Shown: piece after piece, positions 25,270 to 32,874 of the stretch
Numbering within the stretch: the stretch's first letter is position 1
Layout: each line of letters opens with the position of its first letter
Assembly: GCF_023273855.1 (NCBI RefSeq)
Contig: NZ_CP096884.1
Coordinates: forward strand, 1,488,001-1,552,000
Length of the DNA stretch: 64,000 nucleotides
DNA from: Seonamhaeicola sp. ML3
GTDB lineage: Bacteria > Bacteroidota > Bacteroidia > Flavobacteriales > Flavobacteriaceae
Direction of reading: 5' to 3'
Notes under the pieces: generated by a model
Told to the model about the DNA's origin: nothing
The model's input: only the letters and a program-made list of their open reading frames with translations
Database searches by the model: none
Position numbers and translations under genes: made by a program

Positions 25270-26616
25270 ATGGAGTTTGTTATAAAAATATCTCAGTTTT
25301 TATTGAGTCTTTCACTGCTTATAGTATTACATGAGTTGGGGCACTTTGTACCCGCTAAGGCTTTTAAGACTAGGGTAGAGAAGTTTTACCTGTTTTTTGA
25401 TGTAAAGTTCTCTTTGTTTAAAAAGAAAATAGGTGAAACCGTATACGGAATTGGTTGGTTACCATTGGGAGGTTATGTAAAAATCTCTGGGATGATAGAC
25501 GAAAGTATGGATACCGAGCAAATGGCAAAAGAGCCTCAGCCCTGGGAATTTAGATCCAAGCCCGCTTGGCAAAGACTAATCATCATGCTTGGAGGTGTTA
25601 CAGTTAATTTTGTTTTAGCAATTCTTATTTACATAGGAATGAGTTACTTCTACGGTGATAAATTCTTGCCCAACGAAAACATTAAAGACGGATTGTTTAT
25701 TGAGAGTACCGTTGCAAATAAAGCAGGCCTATTAACCGGAGACAAAATTTTGGAAGTAGATGGTTATGAAATTGAAAACTTTAATGAAATCTCAGAGAAG
25801 GTACTTTTTGGTAAAAACATAACTATCGAGCGAGATGGTGTTAAATCTACTGTCACTTTACCAGAGGATTTCTTATCTCAATTGATAGATTCAAAAGAAA
25901 AAAGTTTTATAAACCTAAGACAACCTTTTGTTGTGGTTGAAGTTCCAGACACCTCTTATAATAAAAACAGTGGTTTAAGAAAAGGAGATCTCATAGTAGG
26001 TATCAATGATTATAAAACTAAGTATATCGATGAGGTTTTGCAAGGGTTAGAAAAATTTAAAGGTCAAAACGTTACCGCAAAAGTGGTCAGAGATAAATCT
26101 GAAATAGATTTACCTCTATCCATAAGTGATGAAGCTAAACTAGGATTAGTCTATGCTAGTAGTTCTACTCCGGCAACATTAGAGGCTTTAGGCTACTATC
26201 AATACAATACTAAGGAATATGGTTTTTTTGAGTCTTTCCCTGTTGGTTTAACCAAAGCTAAAGATAGATTGGTTTCCTATTGGGAACAGTTAGGTGCAAT
26301 TTTTACGCCTAGTACCGGTGCTTATAAAGGTGTAGGTGGTTTTAAGGCTATTTTTGATATATTTCCTAATGTTTGGAGCTGGCAGGCTTTTTGGAGTATT
26401 ACAGCCTTTTTGTCCATTATGTTAGCGGTTTTGAACTTACTGCCAATCCCAGCTCTAGATGGCGGCCATGTTATGTTTTTATTATATGAAATGATATCTG
26501 GAAGAAAGCCAGGAGATAAGTTTATGGAGTATGCCCAAATGGTCGGTTTCTTTATTTTAATAGCCTTGGTTTTATTCGCAAATGGTAATGATATATACAA
26601 AGCTATTTTTGATTAA
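25270..26616 (+). CDS. rseP: Site-2 intramembrane metalloprotease RseP
   Basis: A 448-residue membrane zinc protease: HELGH at residues 21-25 in the first helix, a GWLPLGGYVKISG loop, one or two PDZ domains in the periplasm (~130-310) and the second active-site motif NLLPIPALDGGH near residue 397. RseP cuts anti-sigma factors and cleared signal peptides within the membrane. The length and motif spacing are normal for Bacteroidota. It is a single gene upstream of tRNA-Asn. Confidence 0.96.
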   Translation: MEFVIKISQFLLSLSLLIVLHELGHFVPAKAFKTRVEKFYLFFDVKFSLFKKKIGETVYGIGWLPLGGYVKISGMIDESMDTEQMAKEPQPWEFRSKPAWQRLIIMLGGVTVNFVLAILIYIGMSYFYGDKFLPNENIKDGLFIESTVANKAGLLTGDKILEVDGYEIENFNEISEKVLFGKNITIERDGVKSTVTLPEDFLSQLIDSKEKSFINLRQPFVVVEVPDTSYNKNSGLRKGDLIVGINDYKTKYIDEVLQGLEKFKGQNVTAKVVRDKSEIDLPLSISDEAKLGLVYASSSTPATLEALGYYQYNTKEYGFFESFPVGLTKAKDRLVSYWEQLGAIFTPSTGAYKGVGGFKAIFDIFPNVWSWQAFWSITAFLSIMLAVLNLLPIPALDGGHVMFLLYEMISGRKPGDKFMEYAQMVGFFILIALVLFANGNDIYKAIFD

Positions 26617-26634
26617 ATTTTTTCAAAAATTGTA

Positions 26635-26664
26635 TTGTAGTAATTAAAAATATATATATATTTG
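26635..26664 (+). promoter_or_regulatory. Promoter of tRNA-Asn
   Basis: TTG at 26635-26637 and TATATTTG at 26657-26664, separated by 19 bases, match the -33/-7 consensus of Bacteroidota very well; the tRNA starts 22 bases downstream. Confidence 0.75.
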
Positions 26665-26686
26665 CGCTCGCAAAACGGAAGAACAC

Positions 26687-26760
26687 TCCTCCTTAGCTCA
26701 GTTGGTTAGAGCATTTGACTGTTAATCAAAGGGTCCTTGGTTCGAGCCCAAGAGGGGGAG
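26687..26760 (+). tRNA. tRNA-Asn (anticodon GTT)
   Basis: A full cloverleaf folds: acceptor TCCTCCT/AGGGGGA, D stem GCTC/GAGC, anticodon stem TTTGA/TCAAA with loop CTGTTAA (GTT at 26721-26723), T stem CTTGG/CCAAG with loop TTCGAGC, discriminator G. The CCA end is not encoded. Confidence 0.97.
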
Positions 26761-26869
26761 CAGAATAGAAAAGAGTTACATGAAAGTGTAGCTCTTTTTT
26801 CTTTTCCGCTCTTGTTGCGATAAGCTTATCCTGAGCATAGTCGAAGGAATCCCAAGAGGGGAGCAGAAT
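26747..26869. repeat. Duplicated tRNA-Asn 3' end
   Basis: CCCAAGAGGGGGAGCAGAAT (26747-26766, the tRNA 3' end and flank) recurs as CCCAAGAGGGGAGCAGAAT at 26851-26869 with one G fewer. Between them lie a terminator and a dispersed repeat (CTTATCCTGAGCATAGTCGA, 26826-26845). The second copy has no tRNA body, so it is a scar of a second tRNA or an attachment-like duplication. Confidence 0.8.
26769..26800 (+). terminator. Terminator after tRNA-Asn
   Basis: AAAAGAGTTACA, six-base loop, TGTAGCTCTTTT followed by T residues: a stem of about 12 pairs, 8 bases after the tRNA. Confidence 0.8.
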
Positions 26870-26871
26870 TT

Positions 26872-26903
26872 AAAAAACCACTCAATTTTTTGAGTGGTTT
26901 TTT
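26872..26903. terminator. Second terminator-like hairpin
   Basis: AAAAAACCACTCAA / TTGAGTGGTTTTTT with a 4-base loop, a strong intrinsic terminator shape able to work in both directions. It follows the duplicated tRNA tail. Confidence 0.8.
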
Positions 26904-26981
26904 GTTGATACCTTTTTCTTAAAACAATCAGTAAAGAATAATTCGTTGTCCTTTTAGCTTAAGTCTTAATTATTTAAACAT

Positions 26982-27014
26982 AAAAACCCCCTATGGAATA
27001 TTCCACAGGGGGTT
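26982..27014 (-). terminator. Terminator of the NarK-type gene
   Basis: AACCCCCT-a-TGGAA / TTCCA-c-AGGGGGTT forms a long stem, followed on the minus strand by TTTTTA, 26 bases beyond the stop of the transporter gene. Confidence 0.85.
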
Positions 27015-27039
27015 AATTAACTAACTCAATAAAAATTTA

Positions 27040-28410
27040 TTATGCTATAGCCGTTTTGGCTTTGGTCTCTATAGTATCTACTTCTTTCTGTAAGGCTTCC
27101 AATTTCTTTTGCTCATCTTTAGCTGCTTGTTCTTCTGCTGGAGAGAACCTTACTAACAAGCCTAAGAAACCTACAATGGCTACCACAAACCCGAAAGCGA
27201 AGAAGGCTTCCTGTAAGCTAGAGCCACTTCTTAATAGGTATTGTGCATATAGTACAGCACCAACATTACCACCTGCTCCTACAATACCAGAAACAGCTCC
27301 TAAAGCCTTTCTGTTTATAAAAGGTACTACAGAATAGGTAGCACCTTCGGCCATTTGTACAAATAATGAGAAAAATACCATTGAAGTTACAGCTAAACTC
27401 AATGAATTCATTTGCGAGAACAGTAGTAATGCTAAGCCTTCGGCAACTACTACGTAAACCAATATTTTTACTCGTCCGTTTAGTCCAGAGTTTTTACCAA
27501 ATTTATCTGCAATCCATCCTCCAGTAGAACGTGCAAATAAGTTCATTGCACCAAAGAAGAGTACAATAAATCCTGCAGCTTCTTGACTTAAACTAAACTT
27601 TTCTTGATAATAAGTAGATGCTTTTCCGGTAACAAAAAGTTCCATTCCAAAACACCCTGCATACATTAAAAATAAAATCCAAACGCGCTTATCTGAAGCA
27701 GCAGTTAAGAACAACCCTTTTTCTCCTTTTTTGGTTTGTGGTCTTTCTTCTGGTAAATCGGCGTAATTCCCTTTGGGACAATCTGTGGTATATTTCCAGT
27801 AAAGGAAAGCGACTAATAGCATAATGGCGGCAGGCACATACATGGCTATTCTCCAAGATTCCGTAGCTTCTGCTAAACCAAATGCGGCTACTCCAGAGGC
27901 AATTAATGGCATAGTTGCATTGGTTACCCCACCACCAAGGTTACCCCAACCTGCAGTAGTTGCATTAGCAATACCAATTACATTTGGCGCGAACATTACA
28001 GAGGTGTGATATTGTGTAATAACAAAAGAAGCGCCTATAACACCTATGGCTAACCTAGATAATAAATAGGTTTCCCAAGTGTTGGCAAAAGAAGATCCAG
28101 CAACGGCAAATGCTCCAAAGACTAGTAGGTATACGTAGCTTTTTCTGGGACCGATTTTATCACATAAAGAACCAATAAGAAGGCGTGCAAAAATAGTAAC
28201 ACCAACCGAAGCTATAAAGGCAAGGGTCGTTTGTGCTTTTGTTAATGCTAAATCTGGTGCAATGGTAGATTTCATTAGTGGTGCATGAGAGAACCAACCA
28301 AAGAAACATAAGAAAAATGCTATCCAACTTAAGTGAAAGGTTCTCATTTGAACCGTTTTAAAATCTGTAAGGTTTATTTTTGTGGCCTTACTGGTGCTTA
28401 ATGTATTCAT
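27040..28410 (-). CDS. narK: NarK-type nitrate/nitrite transporter (MFS)
   Basis: A 456-residue major facilitator protein with 12 predicted membrane helices. Nitrate-transporter features are visible: TIFARLLIGSLCDKIGPRKSY (the helix 2-3 loop with the conserved Arg), the nitrate signature-like NATTAGWGNLGGGVTNATMP, and GAVSGIVGAGGNVGAVLYAQ in the second half. It would import nitrate (or exchange nitrite) across the inner membrane. No nitrate or nitrite reductase genes are in the window, so its partners lie elsewhere. A C-terminal charged cytosolic tail (AKDEQKKLEALQKEVD) follows the last helix. The upstream region has two perfect palindromes. Confidence 0.92.
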   Translation of the reverse strand: MNTLSTSKATKINLTDFKTVQMRTFHLSWIAFFLCFFGWFSHAPLMKSTIAPDLALTKAQTTLAFIASVGVTIFARLLIGSLCDKIGPRKSYVYLLVFGAFAVAGSSFANTWETYLLSRLAIGVIGASFVITQYHTSVMFAPNVIGIANATTAGWGNLGGGVTNATMPLIASGVAAFGLAEATESWRIAMYVPAAIMLLVAFLYWKYTTDCPKGNYADLPEERPQTKKGEKGLFLTAASDKRVWILFLMYAGCFGMELFVTGKASTYYQEKFSLSQEAAGFIVLFFGAMNLFARSTGGWIADKFGKNSGLNGRVKILVYVVVAEGLALLLFSQMNSLSLAVTSMVFFSLFVQMAEGATYSVVPFINRKALGAVSGIVGAGGNVGAVLYAQYLLRSGSSLQEAFFAFGFVVAIVGFLGLLVRFSPAEEQAAKDEQKKLEALQKEVDTIETKAKTAIA

Positions 28411-28436
28411 GACTATTGTATTTTTACGACTATTTT

Positions 28437-28463
28437 TAAGTATTAATACTTAATTAATACTTA
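28437..28463. promoter_or_regulatory. Palindromic operator candidate at narK
   Basis: TAAGTATTAATACTTA (28437-28452) is a perfect 16-base palindrome, and TTAATACTTA recurs directly after it (28454-28463). It lies between the -7 box (28471-28478, minus strand TATGTTTG) and the start codon of the transporter, where a bound protein would interfere with initiation. Confidence 0.65.
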
Positions 28464-28470
28464 GAGTTCG

Positions 28471-28478
28471 CAAACATA
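28471..28478 (-). promoter_or_regulatory. -7 element of narK
   Basis: TATGTTTG on the minus strand matches TAnnTTTG, 60 bases before the start codon at 28410. Confidence 0.5.
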
Positions 28479-28584
28479 CATGTTTTTATGAAGTTAAAAT
28501 GGTGCTTTTAAGCAGCTTATTTTATGTTTTTTCGCAGGTTTTTAACATAACTAATTGGTAATCAGTAAATTTTGATTTTTTAAG

Positions 28585-28596
28585 TACTACGTAGTA
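28585..28596. promoter_or_regulatory. Palindrome TACTACGTAGTA upstream of narK
   Basis: A perfect 12-base palindrome, extended by AAG/CTT-like flanks (AAG...ACTT), about 107 bases upstream of the narK -7 box and 86 bases beyond the umuD stop. It is a plausible activator site; the binding protein is unknown. Confidence 0.5.
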
Positions 28597-28681
28597 AACT
28601 TAGATCGTAAAAATAAACGGAGAATCTATGCGGTGCTTTAGGATTGAAGCGATTAAATCCTGAGTAAAATGAAATGTTTCT

Positions 28682-29125
28682 TTATACCTTTTTTATAACA
28701 TTGGTAACAATGCCCCAGATTACGAAGCTGTTTTCGGGAGTAACTTTAATAATGGGGTAGTTTGGATTTTCGGGTTTTAGCCAAACTTCATCACCTTGAA
28801 CTCTTAAGCGCTTTACAGTAAACTCGCCATCTAAGAAGCATACGGCTATTTTATTGTTTTCTGGTTCAAGGCTTCGGTCTATTACCAGTAAATCGTTATC
28901 ATCTAGCCCTGCGTCTATCATGGATTGACCGCTAACACGTGCAAAAAAAGTAGCCTCTTTGTTCTTTATAAGTTCTTTGTCTAAAGACAGGCGTTGTTCT
29001 TTAAAATCTTCGGCTGGAGATGGGAATCCTGCAGAAATTCCAGCATCGAAAAATAAGGCTCCAAGATTTTCGTTTGTGTCTTCGGGAGTAAAGAATGTTA
29101 AGTTTGTAGATTTGTGCAGTATCAT
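28682..29125 (-). CDS. umuD: UmuD-like self-cleaving polymerase V subunit
   Basis: A 147-residue S24-family protein without a DNA-binding domain. The cleavage site is SA|GFPSP (Ala32-Gly33), the catalytic Ser68 lies in SGQSM and Lys105 in FTVKRL, just as in UmuD. After self-cleavage UmuD' joins UmuC to form the error-prone polymerase V. LexA is unlikely because the N-terminal helix-turn-helix is missing. The gene follows umuC, the reverse of the usual umuD-umuC order, with a 94-base gap that contains a short GCCGT-gaa-ACGGC hairpin (29152-29164). Confidence 0.93.
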   Translation of the reverse strand: MILHKSTNLTFFTPEDTNENLGALFFDAGISAGFPSPAEDFKEQRLSLDKELIKNKEATFFARVSGQSMIDAGLDDNDLLVIDRSLEPENNKIAVCFLDGEFTVKRLRVQGDEVWLKPENPNYPIIKVTPENSFVIWGIVTNVIKKV

Positions 29126-29219
29126 TTAGCTATATCTTTTGATTTAGGAATGCCGTGAAACGGCTAGTACTTTTTTGGTAACGCTATAAGTTGAGTAACA
29201 GCGCCTATAAAGATACTAA

Positions 29220-30476
29220 TTATTTTACCACAATAATATCTTTTATGTTGGTCGTGTATCTCGGTGTTAACCGTTCTTGTCGCATTTTCCAGGTACGTTC
29301 TAAATCTTGGTTGGCAATTTTAATTTTATAATCTCCGTATTTGGTATTTAAACGGTCTATAGACTTCATTAAAGGTTGGTGCTTAGGGTTTTCTTTTTCG
29401 AACATATTAAGTTGAAAATTGTCTGTTGGTACCAAACCAGATACTACTACACCAGCTCTTTTGTACTTAATTCCTTTTTTGAAAATAGAAGTTACGGCCT
29501 TCACGGCTTCATTACTAATAATCAATGATGAATTGGTAGGGTATGAAAGGTTAATCACGATGCTGCCACGATGCTGTTCTACATCTTTCTTATGCCTATC
29601 GCTACTTAACGTAACATAGATAACATGACAGCTAGAGCCTTGCTTACGTAGTTTTTCTGCACAGCTAGAGGCGAAGGTGGCAATACGTTCTTTTATATAA
29701 TTAAAGTCGCTATAAGTATAATCGAAGCTACGAGTAGTGGCAATAGCTCTTTTGGCAGTGATTTCATCGAGTTCTAATTGAGGGATGCCCTCTAGGTCTT
29801 TTTTTAATTTAAAGCCTGTTGTGCCAAAGTTGTTCCTTACCCAACTATCGGAAAGGTTTACAAAGTCAATGGCTTTTTGGCATCCTTTGGCTTTTAATCG
29901 TTTATGCAAGCCCCGACCAATACCCCAAACGTCCTCTAGTGGCATCCATTGTAATGCTTTAAGGCGTTTTTCTTCAGAATCTATAACATAGACCCCGCCT
30001 GTTTCTTTTGGGAATTTACGAGCAATTTTATTCGCTATTTTACTGAGTGCCTTAGTGGGAGCCATGCCAACGCAGGTTGGTATGCCAGTCCACTTTAAAA
30101 TACGCTGTCGCATTTCAATACCGCAGTCTTGCAAATCAATGTATTTAAAGCCTTTAAATTCAACAAAAGCTTCGTCGATACTATAAACTTCTACATCGGG
30201 GGTGAACTGCTCAAGAATTTTCATAACCCTGTTACTCATATCGCCGTAAAGTGGATAGTTAGAAGAGAGTACAGTAATATGGTTTGCCTTACAGAAGCTT
30301 TCCCATTTAAATATAGGTGCTCCCATAGGCAGTTTTAGTGCTTTAGCTTCATCACTTCGTGAGATAACACAACCATCGTTATTAGAGAGAATAGCGACAG
30401 GTTTTCCTTGTAAATTAGGGTTAAAAACACGTTCGCAAGAAGCATAGAAATTGTTACAATCTATTAATGCAAACAT
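29220..30476 (-). CDS. umuC: Y-family DNA polymerase V catalytic subunit UmuC
   Basis: A 418-residue translesion polymerase: N-terminal FALIDCNNFYASCERVFNP (first catalytic Asp), KPVAILSNNDGCVISRS, VEVYSIDEAFVEF (second acidic pair SIDE), thumb/HhH region and a C-terminal UmuC domain. Bypasses damaged bases during SOS-like conditions. Precedes umuD on the same strand. The start ATG lies 29 bases after the acetyltransferase gene. Confidence 0.96.
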   Translation of the reverse strand: MFALIDCNNFYASCERVFNPNLQGKPVAILSNNDGCVISRSDEAKALKLPMGAPIFKWESFCKANHITVLSSNYPLYGDMSNRVMKILEQFTPDVEVYSIDEAFVEFKGFKYIDLQDCGIEMRQRILKWTGIPTCVGMAPTKALSKIANKIARKFPKETGGVYVIDSEEKRLKALQWMPLEDVWGIGRGLHKRLKAKGCQKAIDFVNLSDSWVRNNFGTTGFKLKKDLEGIPQLELDEITAKRAIATTRSFDYTYSDFNYIKERIATFASSCAEKLRKQGSSCHVIYVTLSSDRHKKDVEQHRGSIVINLSYPTNSSLIISNEAVKAVTSIFKKGIKYKRAGVVVSGLVPTDNFQLNMFEKENPKHQPLMKSIDRLNTKYGDYKIKIANQDLERTWKMRQERLTPRYTTNIKDIIVVK

Positions 30477-30505
30477 AGATTGTAAAGGTACGATAAAATG
30501 ATGGT

Positions 30506-31048
30506 TTAAATTTCTAAAATAACGAGGTCTAAACTTTTATCGCCTTGCGGAAAGTTCTTTAAAAGTTTAAATCCAATGGCTTTATGGGCATTTATAGAGC
30601 GTACGTTTTTCACATCTATTAAGGTGATAATGGCGTTAAACCGATTTTGAAATGTGTCTTTCATGTGTTTGTAAAGTCCCCTAAAAACACCTTGCCCCCT
30701 GTAGTTTTTATCGACACAGATTTGGCCCATAACGATATAGTTAAGGTTGGGTTTGGTTACCATATCAATTTGTTGGAACATAGGTTTTAAAATGTCAACA
30801 TCTTCTCGAAACGCCTTGGTCATGGATAGCGCATATCCAATAACTTTGTTGTTATATTTTGCAATGGTATGGGCGCAATCATTGTTCATAGCTTTTAAAA
30901 CATCAAAGTCATGATGCACCGTAACAAAGCCTTCGGTTTGCTTTTCGTTTTCGGGAACGTTTGAAAGAAGATTTATGTTTTGAAGTTCTAAAATTTGATG
31001 TAGTTCTTCATCGCATGTAGCTTTGCAATAAGCAATGTTTAGGTTCAT
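30506..31048 (-). CDS. GNAT-family acetyltransferase
   Basis: A 180-residue protein with a single GNAT domain: the acetyl-CoA binding segment GQICVDKNYRGQGVFRGLYKHM carries the R-x-x-G-x-G/V core, and the C-terminal part NVRSINAHKAIGFK is typical of the family's last helix. The substrate is unknown. It lies 32 bases after the toxin gene and 29 bases before umuC. Confidence 0.88.
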   Translation of the reverse strand: MNLNIAYCKATCDEELHQILELQNINLLSNVPENEKQTEGFVTVHHDFDVLKAMNNDCAHTIAKYNNKVIGYALSMTKAFREDVDILKPMFQQIDMVTKPNLNYIVMGQICVDKNYRGQGVFRGLYKHMKDTFQNRFNAIITLIDVKNVRSINAHKAIGFKLLKNFPQGDKSLDLVILEI

Positions 31049-31080
31049 GTATATTTAAATAAATGCGTGAAGGATATCGT

Positions 31081-31359
31081 TTATTTGTAGTATTGTTTGT
31101 GATGAAGAATTTTGAGTATTCTTATAGTAGCCGATTCAATTATAAAATGAACACCAAAGGGAAATACATTTGTATGTGCAATCCTTATGCTTCTATATCT
31201 AATTTGAAAGTGTAATGGTTTGTCTTGTAGTCCATCTATGGTTTTTACCACATCGGCAATAAACTTGTCATGTAATGCTTTGGAAATTTTTAAATAATAT
31301 TCAGAAGCTTCGTTAATGTTTACTTTAGCTTCATCAGACAGCTCAATTTGATAGACCAT
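31081..31359 (-). CDS. ParE/RelE-superfamily toxin
   Basis: A 92-residue protein with the ParE/RelE pattern: N-terminal YQIELSDEAKVNINEASEYYLKIS, then IDGLQDKPLHFQIRYRSIRIAHTNVFPFGVHF and a C-terminal ILKILHHKQYY. ParE toxins poison gyrase; RelE types cut mRNA. The pattern fits ParE-like somewhat better, but the mode cannot be fixed by eye. The ATG overlaps the antitoxin stop by one base (TAATG), typical of toxin-antitoxin coupling. Confidence 0.85.
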   Translation of the reverse strand: MVYQIELSDEAKVNINEASEYYLKISKALHDKFIADVVKTIDGLQDKPLHFQIRYRSIRIAHTNVFPFGVHFIIESATIRILKILHHKQYYK

Positions 31360-31616
31360 TATTTACGAAGTAGCTGCTTTTTTACTTCTTCCCAAGGCGT
31401 ATAGTTTAATTGCCCTTTTTTATGTTTATCTAGCATAGTATCCATCATAGCTTTGTATTCTTCGGTTAACTCAAAACTATGAGCTTTCTCCTTTAAGACA
31501 TGTTCCATGTAGTTTTTAAGTTTGCGTCCTTCTTTTTCAGCCTGAATTTGTAGTAAAGCCAAGGTGTCGCTATCTAAGGAAACTTCTTTTCTTTTCTTTT
31601 CTCGTATCATAACCAC
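31359..31616 (-). CDS. Antitoxin partner of the ParE-like toxin
   Basis: An 85-residue basic/helical protein with a ribbon-helix-helix-like N-terminus (KRKEVSLDSDTLALLQIQAEKEGRKLKNYMEHVL) and a C-terminal toxin-binding-like tail (NYTPWEEVKKQLLRK). Its stop overlaps the toxin start in TAATG. An alternative start is the third residue. Such antitoxins bind the operon's own promoter. Confidence 0.82.
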   Translation of the reverse strand: MVMIREKKRKEVSLDSDTLALLQIQAEKEGRKLKNYMEHVLKEKAHSFELTEEYKAMMDTMLDKHKKGQLNYTPWEEVKKQLLRK

Positions 31617-31652
31617 TTTATTTACATCTAAGATACGTATAAATAGCGAATT

Positions 31653-32111
31653 TTAAAAAAGCTTCAATTTTTTTGCAATATTGTGTCCGGTACGTTTGTA
31701 AACAGTCTTAGTGCCGTTTACGCAAAACTTATAGGTGCCTTTTTCTTTTGTTTCTGAAGCCAATAGAAGGATGACATCTTTAACATCGCAATTAAAATCT
31801 TTAGCAACCTTCTTTTTAACGTGAGCAATGGTTGCACGCCCTTTTTTTAATTGATTCTGAACCTTTTTGTTCAATTCCGGTTCTGTGTAGTTAGCTGATA
31901 AGCTACAAGAATTCTCATTAGAAGAAATTGGTTTTTCAATCTCTTTTTCTTTTTGTTTAGTTGGTTCTGGTTTTACCAAATCAATATATTCCCAAGTAAA
32001 ATCTGCTTTGAGTAGTACACGACGACCGTCTTCGGTTTTAACGATGTGATTGTCTTGAGAGAAACTGACAAAAGAAAATAGGAATACTAAAGCATAAACA
32101 ATGGATTTCAT
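31653..32111 (-). CDS. Secreted DUF3157-like protein
   Basis: A 152-residue exported protein (signal MKSIVYALVFLFSFVSFSQ). The N-terminal VKTEDGRRVLLKADFTWEYI matches the DUF3157-type 'degradation/valine-like' segment seen in small Bacteroidota exported proteins; a lysine/glutamate-rich linker follows, then a Cys-containing domain with two cysteines (KFCVNG and DFNCDVKD). Function unknown. A -7 box (TACTTTTG, 32144-32151) lies upstream. Confidence 0.7.
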   Translation of the reverse strand: MKSIVYALVFLFSFVSFSQDNHIVKTEDGRRVLLKADFTWEYIDLVKPEPTKQKEKEIEKPISSNENSCSLSANYTEPELNKKVQNQLKKGRATIAHVKKKVAKDFNCDVKDVILLLASETKEKGTYKFCVNGTKTVYKRTGHNIAKKLKLF

Positions 32112-32143
32112 AACTTGGAAAAATAATTCATATTGATACGATT

Positions 32144-32151
32144 CAAAAGTA
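32144..32151 (-). promoter_or_regulatory. -7 element of the DUF3157-like gene
   Basis: TACTTTTG on the minus strand, 33 bases before the start codon, fits TAnnTTTG. Confidence 0.5.
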
Positions 32152-32156
32152 CAATT

Positions 32157-32363
32157 TTATTCTTCAATGCACTCTAAAATGTCTGCTGGTTGACAATCGA
32201 GCGCTTTACAGATAGCTTCTAAAGTAGAAAACCTTACGGCTTTGGCTTTGCCCGATTTTAAGATGGAAAGGTTCGCTTCTGTAATGCCTATAATTTCCGC
32301 AAGCTCTTTACTCTTCATTTTTCGCTTGGCTAGCATAACATCTAAGTTTACAACTATGGGCAT
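32157..32363 (-). CDS. Small XRE-type HTH regulator (YozG-like)
   Basis: A 68-residue stand-alone helix-turn-helix protein: MLAKRKMKSKELAEIIGITEANLSILKSGKAKAVRF carries the HTH, TLEAICKALDCQPADIL the following helix, closing as in the YozG/Cro-like family. In many Bacteroidota and Firmicutes this gene follows a DUF2975 membrane gene, as here (3-base gap), and probably controls it. A candidate operator is the inverted repeat at 34431-34484. Confidence 0.9.
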   Translation of the reverse strand: MPIVVNLDVMLAKRKMKSKELAEIIGITEANLSILKSGKAKAVRFSTLEAICKALDCQPADILECIEE

Positions 32364-32365
32364 GG

Positions 32366-32836
32366 CTAAATGGTTAAGTCGTTTTCTTGTTTTAGAATTC
32401 CTCCACTTTTAATAAAATCGGCAAGTATATACAATCCCAAACCAACGAGAATTACAAAACATAATTCTACAAAGTTTGTGATGAATACATTTAAATCCAG
32501 TTCGGTTTTAGTGATGATATTAAAAACAATACCTATTATTCCTACTAGAATTAGGAAGAAACCACCTTTTTTAAACTTAGTTTCACTAAAAGTGTTATAG
32601 AATCCATTTTTTATAATGGCACTTAAGCCCTTTTGTACTTGAAAAAGAGCAATTAAAAGTAATAAACCTCGTAAAAAAACGATGAGGTGATTAAACATAC
32701 CTAATACCTTATCATCATATTGTTTTTGAAATATTAAATCTGGAATAACTAAAAGGACTAAAATGAAAATTAATAGTCCAAAAAGTAAACTATTTATCAA
32801 GATTAAAAATCTATGGAGAATCTTTATTCTTTTCAT
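32366..32836 (-). CDS. DUF2975 membrane protein
   Basis: A 156-residue protein with about four membrane helices (LILINSLLFGLLIFILVLLVI, FLRGLLLLIALFQ, GGFFLILVGIIGIVFNII, FVELCFVILVGLGLYILADFI) and no soluble domain. DUF2975 genes pair with small HTH genes; function unknown. Its start is 22 bases after a -7 box of its own. Confidence 0.88.
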   Translation of the reverse strand: MKRIKILHRFLILINSLLFGLLIFILVLLVIPDLIFQKQYDDKVLGMFNHLIVFLRGLLLLIALFQVQKGLSAIIKNGFYNTFSETKFKKGGFFLILVGIIGIVFNIITKTELDLNVFITNFVELCFVILVGLGLYILADFIKSGGILKQENDLTI

Positions 32837-32854
32837 GACTCTTTAATTTAAAAT

Positions 32855-32862
32855 CAAATATA
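32855..32862 (-). promoter_or_regulatory. -7 element of DUF2975-HTH unit
   Basis: TATATTTG on the minus strand fits TAnnTTTG, 19 bases before the DUF2975 start. Confidence 0.55.
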
Positions 32863-32874
32863 AGGATTAACTTA

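Noticed and set aside
26851-26869. Second tRNA-Asn gene
   Set aside because: Only the 3' tail is present; no D, anticodon or T stems fit.
28682-29125. LexA repressor
   Set aside because: The self-cleavage domain is present but the N-terminal DNA-binding domain is missing and the gene pairs with umuC.
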